Source: Morinoia aosen (lineage: Eukaryota; Arthropoda; Malacostraca; Amphipoda; Talitridae). Taken from it: 64,000 nucleotides of DNA. The position numbers and the translations under genes are program-made. The stretch covers positions 31,301,422 to 31,365,421 of the forward strand of contig CM059570.1 of assembly GCA_030386875.1 (NCBI GenBank). Reading direction: 5' to 3'. Position 1 is the first letter of the stretch. Each line of letters opens with the position of its first letter. Below the pieces are notes generated by a model that did not search any database, was not told the DNA's origin, and saw only the letters and a program-made list of their open reading frames with translations. This document shows, piece by piece, positions 22,992 through 34,627 of this stretch.

Positions 22992-23769
22992 GTGCAGGGA
23001 TTAGGAAGAGCCGGTCTATTTCTGCGTGCTCCTGGTTAAGTGCAACATGTGGGCCTCTGAGATACACAAGGGAGGAGGGTCGGGATTCTCAGCGGCATCG
23101 CAGTGATACAAATGGCGGACACAGAGCTACAGTGTCGGTGTATTACCACCTACCCGTCAACGTGAAAGAAAGTGATGCAAGCAAATGAGCGTGGCAGCCT
23201 TTTGCATAGGTGCCTGGAGATTAGGAAGAATTCGGTGTCATACGATCATCTTTATTTGTGCAGCATGGTTAATAGGAGCCGTATGTAACTTGCCATTACG
23301 TGATTTGTGCTTATTCGCGCGCGCTACGATCGCCTAGGATTGTGTAGGATGTGTTTCTTGCTAGGGTGCATCGGTTGTGTTGGCGTTACAAAGTGCGCGC
23401 TCAAGTAATTTTCTCTAGAATTGTGTTTCGTAAATTTCTCAATGTTTGCCGAAGATGCTTAATGTCAATCACGTGTTCATTAGCTCACTTAAATAAAGTA
23501 ATCAATAATGGTCATTTAGTCGTTTTATTTTCCCGTGTTGAACTGGGTGCTGATGTGGACGAGCGGATCAGTGGTTACTATATCTCTATTTTTCCACCTG
23601 TTCTATCATTCCTCCTCTTGTGTTGCTTCAGACCTATTTTTCCATCTTTCTCTCCTACAATGAGGTTTAAATCCCTCAATACGAATACAGTAGAAGCTCT
23701 CAGCTGTGCCCCTTGTCTGTTTCGTGACAGTGTCAGTACAGCTGGTTATTATTGTTATATTATTATATA
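22992..23769. other. Unique DNA, nothing recognised
   Basis: A 139-codon plus-strand frame (23351-23770) lacks motifs and runs into the dispersed repeat. I do not support it as a gene. Confidence 0.4.
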
Positions 23770-24100
23770 AGAAAGTTTTAGCCTCCCTTAACCACGACAA
23801 AAATGTTCCAAGAGAGGAAAAAGGAAGGCACCATTTAGTATGGAGTTGAGGGAACGTGGAATCTATGCACAAGGTGCACAGAAACAGTAAGCTAGGAAAG
23901 AAGTTCATGAAACAAGAAAAAAGTTGAAGGAGAAAGTAGTAGGTGCTGAAAAACAGGACAGCAGTGAACCGAAAAAAGATGGTCCGTAACAAAACAAAAA
24001 CCTATTTTATTACAACAAAAAGGAAGCCTACCTAACCTTTAGCTCGGGCCCACACATGGTTCCCCTGGGAGCGCTAATTCCCATAGATACAATAGTTGTA
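23770..24100 (-). mobile_element. Dispersed 330-bp repeat, copy 1 (inverted)
   Basis: Its reverse complement matches 31105-31430 throughout. Shared anchors include CTGTCCTGTTTTTCAGCACC, TTTCATGAACTTCT, CTTGTGCATA, CTAAATGGTG and CAACTATTGTAT. It has no tRNA-like promoter, no obvious inverted termini and no coding sequence, so it may be the end of a larger element whose body is not in the window. The 30-bp array starts just beyond its edge. Confidence 0.72.
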
Positions 24101-24113
24101 TCCCCCTGAGGGG

Positions 24114-24943
24114 TTCAGCACAGCTGGTGTAGTGCCCTGTAGCGTCATCACAACTGGTATAGTGCCCTGTAGCGTCATCACAGCTGGTGTAGTGCCCTAT
24201 AGTGACAGCACAGCTGGTGTAGTGCCCTGTAGTGTCAGCACAGCTGGTGTAGTGCCCTGTAGCGTCATCACAGCTGGTGTAGTGCCCTATAGTGACAGCA
24301 CAGCTGGTGTAGTGCCCTATAGTGACAGCACAGCTGGTATAGTGCCCTGTAGTGTCAGCACAACTGGTATAGTGCCCTGTAGCGTCATCACAGCTGGTGT
24401 AGTGCCCTATAGTGACAGCACAGCTGGTGTAGTGCCCTATAGTGACAGCACAGCTGGTATAGTGCCCTGTAGTGTCAGCACAACTGGTATAGTGCCCTGT
24501 AGCGTCATCACAGCTGGTGTAGTGCCCTATAGTGACAGCACAGCTGGTATAGTGCCCTGTAGTGTCAGCACAACTGGTATAGTGCCCTGTAGCGTCATCA
24601 CAGCTGGTGTAGTGCCCTATAGTGACAGCACAGCTGGTGTAGTGCCCTGTAGCGTCATCACAGCTGGTGTAGTGCCCTGTAACGTCATCACAGCTGGTGT
24701 AGTGCCCTATAGTGACAGCACAGCTGGTGTAGTGCCCTGTAGTGTCAGCACAGCTGGTATAGTGCCCTGTAGCGTCAGCACAGCTGGTGTAGTGCCCTGT
24801 AGCATCATCACAGCTGGTATAGTGCCCTGTAGCGTCATCACAGCTGGTGTAGTGCCCTGTAGCGTCAGCACAGCTGGTGTAATGCCCTATAGTGACAGCA
24901 CAGCTGGTATAGTGCCCTGTAGTGTCAGCACAACCGGTGAGTT
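24114..24943 (+). repeat. Tandem array, 30-bp unit, about 27.7 copies
   Basis: The unit is CACAGCTGGTGTAGTGCCCT then GTAGTGTCAG. Variants GTAGCGTCAT, ATAGTGACAG and ACAACTGGTAT occur in recurring order, with the CAACTGGTAT copy at 24361, 24481 and 24571, so higher-order blocks of 3-4 units exist. The plus strand is open for 294 codons (STAGVVPCSV repeat), an array by-product. Confidence 0.93.
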
Positions 24944-25640
24944 CGCTAACTTTCTTAGCTTTTCACAAAATGCTTTTTGATTAGTAGAATTAGAAAAGTT
25001 AGTTTTAGGCTTCTTATGTAGGCTTAGGATTTAGATTAGGACCGATTATGAGAGTTCGGATATGTTGGATAGGATAGTTTAGAATAGGTCAAGATGGATT
25101 GGGTTAAGTTAGGATTCTACGTTAACGACAGTGGAATCGGTCAAAGATGTACTTTTTACTTTCTTTGACTGGGCAAACGGCAAATGACGCGATTAAGTTA
25201 GGCTAGGATATCTCAAGTATTGACGTACACATAAGGATATTTGCTAAGTGCGCATTTGAAAACAAATCATCAATGGTCACTTCTGGCAAGTCCTTTTGGT
25301 TTTTTAACTGAGTTTTTGCGGTTGTTGCGGTCGGTTTGTTAGGGTAGAAGTGGCAGAATTGAAAATTGAAAATTTACTGCATGATTACAGTATTATCTTT
25401 TCTAAGAAGCGGAAAAATTTGCTTGTTTGATAACATTTTAACTTGAACGTAACTATCTAATTCAAATAAAGGTGTAGAAATAATTGAAACGCTATTTATT
25501 GATACTGGTACGTAGATGAGATATTTACTTAGTGATACACATTTGTACTAAAAAGCAGATAATATTTTGAAAGTGATAAACGGCGTTTTTTCTGGAGGTT
25601 TTGGACAGAACTAGTGTCGGTCCTATTTCACACAGAGATT
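24944..25640. other. Unique DNA, nothing recognised
   Basis: Several GGTTAGG/TTAGGCTTAGG-like words occur between 24990 and 25110 without forming an array. Confidence 0.45.
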
Positions 25641-25644
25641 ATGT

Positions 25645-25765
25645 TTTCATATGTGTGTGTGTATGTGCCAGACAGTACCAGTGTGTGTGTAAGTGCGCGC
25701 ATATGTACGTGTACGTGTGTGAGTGTTGTGTGTGTCTGTGCCACACAGCACCAGCATGTGTGTGG
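25645..25765 (+). repeat. GT-rich low-complexity run
   Basis: Degenerate GTGTGTGT/GTATGTGC microsatellite; the cysteine/valine-rich frames over it are by-products. Confidence 0.75.
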
Positions 25766-25940
25766 CATACATCACAAACGTGATATATATTTCCCTATTT
25801 TTCAAAATATTTTTTGTGAACTACAGGCCTACGTTGAAATTTTGAGTCGCAGCGGAGTGCAGCTCCCCAGCACATCGCTCGCTTTTGAGTGGTAGCTTAC
25901 GAGGCCCACAGACTGTAGTGTTCTCCCCCAGGCTGCAACA

Positions 25941-25992
25941 CGCTTCGGGCAGACTTTGAGCTATCTTTTTCGTGATAGGATAGCCCGAAGCG
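25941..25992. other. Nested hairpin
   Basis: CGCTTCGGGC at 25941 pairs with GCCCGAAGCG at 25983-25992, with an inner GCTATC/GATAGC pair. The stem has no known role; it may be a relic of a foldback element. Confidence 0.45.
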
Positions 25993-26134
25993 AGTGCCTG
26001 AGGTACAACCGTATTCGGCAGGATATGGATAACACGGGGGTAACACGGTAATTATATTGGTGACTGTTAGGTACACGGAACACGGACCATTACACTGGGC
26101 CCTCGGTGACTACTATGAGCACTGTTCGTTACTC

Positions 26135-26600
26135 GTAAATTACGTAATGATTGGAACACAGCACTAATACGTGATGGTTGAAATACAATACTATTCGAGA
26201 AGTACGTAATGATTGAAACACAATCCTATGTGAGAATAGTACAAATATGTGGTGATTGAAGTACAATCCTATTCGAGAATGACATAAATTGAAACACAAT
26301 CCTATGCGAGAATAGCACAAATACGTGATGATTGAAGCACAATCCTATTCGGGAATGACGTAATGATTGAAACACAATCCTATGCGAGAATAGCACAAAT
26401 ACGTGATGATTGAAGCACAACCTTATTCGGGAATGACGTAATGATTGAAACCCAATCCTACGTGATGATTGAAATACAATCCTATTCGAAAATGACATAA
26501 ATTACGTAATGATTGAAACACAATCCTATGCGAGAATAGCACTAATACGTGATGATTGAAATACAATACTATGCGAGAATTTACGTAATGAATGAAACAA
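26135..26600. repeat. Composite repeat, 78-bp period of two related half-units
   Basis: Half-units ACGTAATGATTGAAACACAA and ACGTGATGATTGAAGCACAA alternate, each followed by TCCTATGCGAG or TCCTATTCGGG. The two halves are diverged duplicates of a 35-43 bp ancestor, so this is a small two-level array. Confidence 0.82.
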
Positions 26601-27369
26601 GCACCAATAGCGGGTAACGTCCGCGAGGACGCTACTTACGAACGCAGCGGCGAGACGTGATGATTGGTGCTACGTCGTGCGACTGTTACGAACAGGTCAG
26701 CTGGTGCTAGCGGGGCGCCGAGACGAGGCTAGTCAGCTGGGTCGGGCCCAGCCGCCACGCGGTTCACCGTTGTAGCTGGTAAGTAGCTACGGCGAGGCTA
26801 GCCGGCCGGAGCGGGCGAGAGATGTCGTAGAGCGGCTTGGCCGACGACGCCGGCGCGGGGCGTTGCAACGTGACTTTTTTTTAAGGCTTTGAAACACCTT
26901 GAAGCGTCAAGACGCTACTAGGTTTAAGACCTTGCAACACCTTGGGGCGTCGAAAGGCAGGGCCGGTCTCCGGAGCTTGGTTCAGGTACGCGAGAGACGA
27001 AGTCGATCTCGGAAGCTAGATGCAGGAACACGAGGCTGGTGCTGGAGATGTGACTTGAACGTGGACGAGGGCTTGAGTGAGAGCGAGCCTTGTTGGGGTC
27101 GCCTTATGTAGGCCTCGAGTGCAAGCCCTGAGTCCGGGCGTGAGTCCTGATTGGTCGCGAGTTTGTGGACCTGTGGTGCTGGAGGCAGGAAGCCGTTGTA
27201 GCTTACGGGCACCTTTTCTCATAGTCGCGAGGCGGCTTCTCTCAGGTCCCGTGTTTGGTTGACTAGGCGCTTCGGGTCCGGAGGTGCTCTGGAACGGATG
27301 CGGTTGTAGTCTGGAGGCAGCTTTTCTCAGGTCTTGTGGAGGTCCGCGGCTTGCCGCTGGGATCACCAC
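26601..27369. other. GC- and CpG-rich island without a gene call
   Basis: This block is much richer in G+C and CpG than its surroundings, especially 26600-26870. The right half (26890-27350) contains loosely repeated GGTCTCCGGAGCTTGG- and GGCTTCTCTCAGGTC-like modules of about 60-110 bp. Frames exist on both strands but show repeat-derived low complexity and no domain. Confidence 0.45.
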
Positions 27370-27552
27370 AAGACGATCAATTTAATTGTCAATATGTTGA
27401 CCATTAATCATTTCAATATGTTGACCATATTTGTTTTTGCCCACAAAGTCAATTATTTGACGGTCGTTAATCAAGCCCACAGCCGATCAATTAAATTGTC
27501 AATATTCATTTATTGTCAATTATATTGACAATAAAATTGATCGTCTATGGGC
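27370..27552 (+). mobile_element. MITE family 1, copy 2 (about 183 bp)
   Basis: Aligns with 4033-4211 end to end: AGACGATCAATTTAATTGTC at the left, CCCACAAAGTCAATTA in the middle, and TTGATCGTCTATGGGC at the right. The left terminus has lost the first GGCCC. It interrupts the end of the GC-rich island. Confidence 0.8.
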
Positions 27553-27599
27553 AGCTTTACGGAAGCAAGTCTTTGTAAACGTAAACGTAGCGCACTTAG

Positions 27600-28062
27600 C
27601 GTAGGCAAGTATACTTACATGTAGCTTGGCCAAGTCAACTCGCCTGTAGCGTAGCCAAGTTGGCTTGTGTGGGGCGTAGCCGGTTTGTGCGTAGCGTAGC
27701 CAAGTCGGCTTGTGCGTAGCGTAGCCAAGTCGGCTTGTGCGTAGCGTAGCCTAGTTGACTTGTGCGTAGCGTAGCCTAGTTGACTTGTGCGTAGCGTAGC
27801 CAAGTTGGCTTGTGCGTAGCGTAGCCTAGTTGACTTGTGCGTAGCGTAGCCTAGTTGACTTGTGCGTAGCGTAGCCAAGTCGGCTTGTGCGTAGCGTAGC
27901 CTAGTTGACTTGTGCGTAGCGTAGCCTAGTTGACTTGTGCGTAGCGTAGCCAAGTCGGCTTGTGCGTAGCGTAGCCTAGTTGACTTGTGCGTAGCGAAGC
28001 CATGTCGGCTTGTGCGTAGCGTAGCCTAGTTGACTTGCACGTAGCGTAGCCGAGTCGACTTG
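27600..28062. repeat. Tandem array, 25-bp unit, about 18 copies
   Basis: The unit is CTTGTGCGTAGCGTAGCCTA then GTTGA, with CAAGTCGG and CAAGTTGG variants. Open minus-strand frames (YATHKSTRLR-like) are by-products. Confidence 0.92.
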
Positions 28063-28634
28063 AACGATTACGCTGCTGGCTGTCCGCTACAACCTCATCA
28101 GATCTCCATCATTCAATTGCTTGCTCTACAGGTTGTGTGTCCATACTTTCTTCATCTCATTCTGTAGAGCGTGAAGCATACATTTGTATCAAACTACACT
28201 TCATTGTAATAAATCTATTCAACGACTCCTCCAGTCTAATTATTCAGAAATAAAAAATTCCAAATGAAGGATAATTTTTTCAAGCTTTCAAGATTCCCGG
28301 CCTTTTCATGCTTTTTTAAAATTCATTTCAAACAAAAAAAATGTATTTCAAGGTATCGGTCGCAGTGAATTCAGCCCTGTATATAATTATAGACATAAAA
28401 ATTCCTTTTATGGTATTTACAGCAATGTGATTTAAGGACCGTTATGTTATGTTAGGGAGTCTTTAAAAAACCAACATGTTGACATGTGGCAGTAAATTTA
28501 TTTAAAAAAAGGTATTTCTTACTTTTCCGTCTTAAAATTACGTAAATGCTAAAATGACAGTCATTTTAACCAATGCTCCAGCGTTAGAGCAGCTCTTTGG
28601 CAGTCAATGAACGTTACTTCTGCAAAATGAGCAA
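28063..28634. other. AT-rich unique DNA
   Basis: No feature recognised. Confidence 0.45.
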
Positions 28635-28826
28635 CACAGTGTCTACACAGTCTCCACAACACAATCTCCGCAACACAGTCTCCACAACACAGACTCCACA
28701 ACACAGTCTCCACAACACAGACTCCACAACACAGTCTCCACAACACAGCCTTCACAACAGACTCCACAACAGCCTTCGCAACAGTCTCCACAACACAGTT
28801 CCCACAACACAGTCTCCACACCAAAT
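28635..28826. repeat. Tandem array, 14-bp unit
   Basis: CACAACACAGTCTC and CACAACACAGACTC alternate; a few copies carry CCTTCG or are shortened. Confidence 0.85.
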
Positions 28827-29983
28827 CTTCCCGAAATACACCCACAATTTTGCAGCACTCACATTTAGCATTGAGCACCATGCATGCACAAGCTCTTTAC
28901 AGGAATTCGTTGGTCTAATTTGCCATTCTATTAAAAGGGCGCTCCAGATATTGTTACAGGGCAAATAATAGTATTCCCTTCCTAGCGAAGTGCCGGCGTG
29001 CAGACACTGGAATGAATAAAACAGAAGCTTGTGCAGCGCACATGCCAATTGGAAGTCGATGCCTCGGCTTTTATTATGCGTGCTCGAGACGAAATAAAAT
29101 GATGAAGTTGTCCGCCATTATGGAAGACAACCCAGAAACCGATAGGAAATTGCGCTGGGAGTGGAATTCTCTCAAGAATAATGCATGTTGTGGAGGTGAT
29201 TGCATTTTTTGCCGGCTTAAAACCGCTGGTACGCTGTTACAAAATGACACAGCGTAGCTCAATTTCTCCGACCGATTTGCAATTATTTCACACATTCAAG
29301 ACCTGCAGATATTGTTTTTTGGAAAAGTAATGGAAATGCTTGAGAGCACTGCGGAACAACACACGACTTTCAGTTTTTATGGTTTCCTATAAACGTAGCA
29401 GGAATCTTAAATCACTGGAAAGTAAAGCACAAATATGCAGTGTTGTGGTAAAAAACCCTGAACATATGCTCAATAGGAGCTGGCAGTCAGAAAACACGTG
29501 AGGACTCGTGGTGCTGTTCGTCCTTCTAACACGCTAATTGCGATGGGTTAAACTGAAGTTCAATATTCAATTCAAAAATGAAGTTAATTGTGGTAATCAA
29601 CTTCAGAAATAGCAAACATTAACTGGATCGGGCTTTTATTTAGCTTTCATTAAGTATTTATAAAAAATGGGTTAGTGACTGCAGGTGGGTCAGCAGCATT
29701 ATGAAAATCACCTAAGTGACCACCGGTGGGTCACTTCGCAGGAAATGTGTTGAAGTGCGACACTTCATGTCTGGGTCTCGTAGCGTACGCCATTTTTTGG
29801 TTACGGGATGCCTAATGCGTTAAATGACCTGCACGATAAGGTAGATACCTGTGTGGGATTCCTACGGAGACATTTACAGTAAAGCTGTAACTATCCGGAT
29901 TCCTGTGATAACGCGACCTGTTAACAGTTCGAAAATTCCTGTTCATTGTTGGTGCTAAAATCATATCTGACTATAATAATAAT
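28827..29983. other. Unique DNA, nothing recognised
   Basis: Short frames near 29012-29257 are cysteine-rich by chance and have no spacing that fits a known finger. A pair of GGTGGGTCA words lies near 29686 and 29725. Confidence 0.4.
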
Positions 29984-30258
29984 GAAGGCATCTACGGATG
30001 CTTTACTTCCAATTTCAAGCCTGATACATATCACCTTTTACATTGGATTTTCAAATGCCTTATATCTAACACCAGGACGCCATGACGCTTTCCCCCGGTC
30101 AAGACCGGTATCCATTTCAGACACCTGAGTAAAATGGGGTTTTGTGCTTGGAATTTTTCTCATGTACCCAACAGAGAAAATCACCACCAGCGCCGGGACT
30201 CGAACCCGGGTTTGCCCGCACGGAGTCAGGTCCGAAAGCCACACGGCTATGACGAGCA
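29984..30258 (-). mobile_element. tRNA-derived SINE, copy 2 (head type 2)
   Basis: The body and tail match the other two copies (GACACCTGAGTAAAATGGGG, TACATTGGATTTTCAAATGC and the tail hairpin GCATCTACGGATGC on the plus strand), but the tRNA-like head differs. Read on the minus strand it starts GCTCGTCATAGCCGTGTGGC and has B box GGTTCGAGTCCC. It is the most diverged copy in its body, yet its B box is the closest to consensus. Confidence 0.82.
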
Positions 30259-30684
30259 ATAAAAAACAGTTTCATTTCACAAAAACAATTTCAATCCCAT
30301 CTGAAATTGTCATCTATATCACAGCTTACAGCGGAAATCAAACCATCCAAAATAAAAATTCTATAGTATTTCTAAGCATTAATAGGTAGTAAGTTTTTGT
30401 TCTCAGGTCTTCAAATGTGTCTAGTGTCTAACAGGTGCTGAATAGTCTTCAGGTTTTCAGTATTCCTTTGAGTATTTCCTACATTATATAGCAGTATTGC
30501 TTGCATTCACTGTTGCGTAATTATAAAATCACGGGAGAAATTGGTAAGCTTTAGGAATTTGATGACAACATGCATGACCGCGTTCGTTTCCGTCGTAGGT
30601 TAGGCTGAAATTGTCACTCTTACGTTTTTTGTGTATCAGATCATAGAAAATGAGAAACTTTTATGTGTGGAAGTCATAAAGGTT
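30259..30684. other. Unique spacer between two SINE copies
   Basis: No feature recognised. Confidence 0.45.
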
Positions 30685-30964
30685 AACATCGGCATCTTTG
30701 GGATGCTTTATTTCCAATCAAGCCTGATACATATGATCTTACCATTGGTTTTTCAAATGTCTTATAACTAACACTATATATAGGACACCATGACGGTTCC
30801 CCCGTAAAGCCGGTACCCATTTCCGACACCTGGGTTGAGTGGGGTATTGTGCTTGAGCTTTCCCTTATACCTAACGGGGAAAATCGCCGCGCCAGCGCCG
30901 GGATACGAACCCGCGACTCCAACATACGAGCCCGATCCCTTAACCACTGTACCACGGAGAGCAC
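30685..30964 (-). mobile_element. tRNA-derived SINE, copy 3 (head type 1)
   Basis: Nearly identical to 16804-17092. The A box reads TGGTACAGTGG and the B box GGTTCGTATCCC on the minus strand. The tail ends in the GCATCCCAAAGATGC hairpin followed by GATGTTAACC. Confidence 0.85.
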
Positions 30965-31104
30965 ATCATAACACAGACCATGTTCTGTGGTCATAATGTG
31001 TCGCGCATATCCGCACACTTTACTTTCTGAGGACCACCTGCATACGTCACTGCTGTGCTTTTCTGATCAGAGCCTTTGTTTCCGTCGGCAGCTCCCAGGA
31101 GAGA

Positions 31105-31430
31105 CAACTATTGTATCCATGAAAATTAGCACTCCCTGGTGAAAAATGTGAGGTCACTCGCTAACGGTTACGTAAGCCTTCTTTTTGTTGAAATGTTTTC
31201 TTTGGTTATGCTAAGGAGAACTTTTTTTTCGGTTCATTGCTGTCCTGTTTTTCAGCACCTATTACTTCCTCCTTCAACTTTTATTTTCTTTCATGAACTT
31301 CTCTCTGAACTCACTTTTTCTTCGTAGCTTGTGCATAAATTCCGGGTTTCCTCAAATTCGTTCTAAATGGTGTCTTCCTCTTCCCTCTCTTTGGACCGCC
31401 TTTGTTGCGCTTTAGAGAGGCTCAAACTAA
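31105..31430 (+). mobile_element. Dispersed 330-bp repeat, copy 2
   Basis: Matches the reverse complement of 23770-24100 with scattered substitutions and small indels. The left edge is near CAACTATTGTATCC, the right edge near GAGAGGCTCAAAC. Nothing indicates coding. Confidence 0.72.
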
Positions 31431-33339
31431 CATCTAATTTAATCCTTCCGTTGGCATGTGAGATATGAATAGTTTACCACTGAATTTTGCTACTTTGTGT
31501 TTACTTCATCCATATGGCAGACAGAGTGCAGCAAAATACATGCTTAAAGTGACCATATTATCTGATTATAGAAGTGCAATGAGAAATAAATGATTTTTCG
31601 ACCCCTCAGGTCATTCTCAACGCTGGAACAAACGAAAAAAGTCGATTCAGATCTAAATCAAAAAACTTTGAAAGGAAGAAATAATTATGCATAAATGCGA
31701 GAGGCAAGGGGAATGCTTTGGGATTTACTAATTGCATGTCATTTACTAAGGAATCAAATCATATTTAGGTTTATAATTTGAAACAAACAAGGAATTTAAA
31801 TACGGAGGTTTATTGGACTAGAAGGAGAAGAAATTACTTTAAAATCATCTAACCGAACTGGAAGGTCACACCTCTTTGGATGAGAGCGGACTGAGTACTA
31901 ATGTGAAGGTCCGGAGAAGTAGTGATTGGTCCTAAAACTCCTACCGGAATGCTCAGTTATGAACAAAATGAACAATGAAAGAAATGGAGAAGAAGTATTT
32001 TAAAAACATTTACTCTGAACGTCACACTCTGAGGAGATCCATTTCTGTACATATTAACTAACATAATTTTGAAATCAATTCGGGGAAAAGGAGTTGACGG
32101 AAATAAGACAAGTTCTTTTTTAAGTTTCTCCGATTGATTGCCAAACAACGGGGGGAAAACAAAGAAAAATTATTTTTTTTTATGCTTGATCGGCAGGCAA
32201 TGGTAGATTGGGACACAACTAAATGTTTAAAATTTTCTAAATTAAGAATTTTTAAACATTAAGCTTCAACTCAGTGTTAAAATTGAAGTGTGCTCAAACA
32301 TCAAATTGAAAATATGCTCAAATACGAAATTAAAAAAATGAAATTAGGCTCAATTATGATGTATGAAATTGGAAAGATAATCACTTATAAGATTGAAGGT
32401 ATACTCAGTTATTAAATTGACGGTTTGCTCTATTATGGAATTATAAAACTGTAATTAAGCTCAATAGTGAAATTGAATATGTGTTAAGCTTGTTTTTTTA
32501 ACATTTTCATACTGCATCTGCATACGTGCAGTAAATCATGAGCTATGTATTCCACTCGTAAAAACTGGATTTCAACGAAATCCATCCTCCATTTCGCTGG
32601 AAGCAGAATATCATCATTAATTGAACTTCATGGTGCATAATTCTGTTCCAAAATCATTTGTTGAACTTAGCTTTATTTTTTCTTCGATCAGCTCCCAGTT
32701 CCGTATTTTTCTATTTTGAATGTTGCTTCTTTCAAAACAAAACTTTCGTACCTCGAAAATAACAATACTCGTTTTGAACAATTTATCATTGTTCTGCGAA
32801 ATATTATGCTACATGTTCTTCATTTTGAAATTTGCCCTGCCTAATATACGGTATTCCAAAAAAAATTAATCCTCTTGTATTTCTTTGTTTTTGTCTCAGG
32901 CACAACCAAATTTCCTTTCATAACATTTATTTTTTTAGTTAACTTTTTTTTCTTTGATTTAACTCATCAGACTTGCATCTATATCAACAAACACTTACAT
33001 TAGAACGAAATACATAAACTTAATGTTCTTTCTTTTATATAGCTCATAAGACCTGTACCTATATAAATTATAATAGAACAAAATACATGAATAATGTGTA
33101 GTCAAAGAGTGAGACCAATTCAGGGGGGACACTCTGTACGTATTCCATTTGCACGGCGATTCTCTGTACTCCCGTAACGATGAAAACCTGCGAGCCTCGG
33201 TGATATTTGACCCCATGCAGCACCGCTGTCTGCGGTAAAAAATATCGACACAATACCCTAAAAAACTGCGTTCACAGGACTAAATTTAAAGTAAAATTGA
33301 GAATTCCCGCAGCCAACTGCACTACTTCAAAGACTTGAA
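31431..33339. other. Long AT-rich stretch without genes
   Basis: Strongly AT-rich. Between about 32240 and 32490 a loose repeat of AAATTGAA/GCTCAAAT words occurs. No coding frame above 75 codons and no motif. Confidence 0.5.
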
Positions 33340-33670
33340 TTGTTTTGAATCCGCACCTGAATGAAGAAGAACAACACCTGAATGATAAACATAGGGACCT
33401 GAATGATGGCACCTACGGCACCTGAATGATGAACTACGGCGCCTGAATGATGAACTACGGCACCTGAATGATGAACTACGGCACCTGAATGATGAACTAC
33501 GGCACCTGAATGGTGAACTACGGCACCTGAATGATAAACAATTGCACTTAAATGATGAGCAACGGCACTTGAATGATGAAGCGCATCGCCGGATTTAAAA
33601 TCAACGGCACCTGAAAGAAAAAAACGGCACTTGAATGATAAGCAACGGCACTTGAATGAAGCAGAACTAC
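33340..33670. repeat. Tandem array, 21-bp unit, about 15 copies
   Basis: The unit is GGCACCTGAATGATGAACTA then C. The centre (33410-33530) is nearly perfect and both edges are decayed. A minus-strand frame with HHSGAVV repeats is a by-product. Confidence 0.88.
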
Positions 33671-34627
33671 GCCTGAATATTGAAAACTTTGCTCTGCATT
33701 CGAGAAGAACATCAATCAATCAATAGGAAGCACCACTTGCGGGCAGCTGTGAAGAGAATAACCCGTCCATCAGTTCACCTTCCATCCAGCAAGTACCGCA
33801 CAAGTTGGATGCCGCAGCGGCAATTACACCAAGTTTGCGTTCACTAATATCATTTTACAGGGGTGCTTGGTTAGTTTAATTAACTCTCAGAGTGATAAGA
33901 TTTTACAGAGCAACTAGAGCTCAAGGGACTCTCAGGCAGACGAGGTGTGCCCTTGACTGCGTGTTTAAGAGCCTTGTCCGCTGTGGCTCAATGTTGTGCT
34001 CTACTGCAGCGACAAAAGGAATTGGTCTTCCTTTTTTGAGAATTGCAGCGTCTGAGAATGGAGAAGTTGTCGGTAATTCTATAGATGCTTTGTGTGAGAC
34101 GGTGAGTCTGAAATTCGTACTCTATAATATTTACATATTAACGTATTCTATGATATTGATCTTTATAGGACAAAGTGTTGCTATAGTGCTGAGAAAAAAG
34201 AATAGGAAAACAGAACATTTCCGGTGAAGTTCATACAAATAATGCTTAGAATTGTTTTTAACAATTGAGATTATAAAGTCTTAAAAAGATCAAGGGAAAT
34301 AATTATCAATGACTAATTGTTTCTTTTATTGTTACCCGAATTTCTATGCCTCTTTGAACTTACAGTGCATTGTGTCAAAAGAGATTAATTTTCTTAGGCT
34401 TTTCCTTAATATTTAAACCGTTGCCACGCAAGTTATGTCTTTATGGCACTGAGTCGGTGTATTTACAAACTAAGAACCTTTAATACGATTGAAATATCCA
34501 ATGTTGTTTACATTTCACGTACCAAATTTATTGAAAATGTACTTTTATTCATTTTTCAATTGAACAACTCGATGAACTGGATATTCTACTTTCGGATCAC
34601 CGGCCACCAAAACACAGAAATAATTTA
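33671..34627. other. Unique DNA, one weak frame
   Basis: A 111-codon plus-strand frame at 33892-34227 has no recognisable domain and ends in a hydrophobic, AT-driven tail. I do not support it as a gene. Confidence 0.35.

Noticed and set aside
23606-23992. 128-codon phenylalanine/leucine-rich frame
   Set aside because: Falls in the dispersed 330-bp repeat; the other copy at 31.1 kb does not keep the frame.
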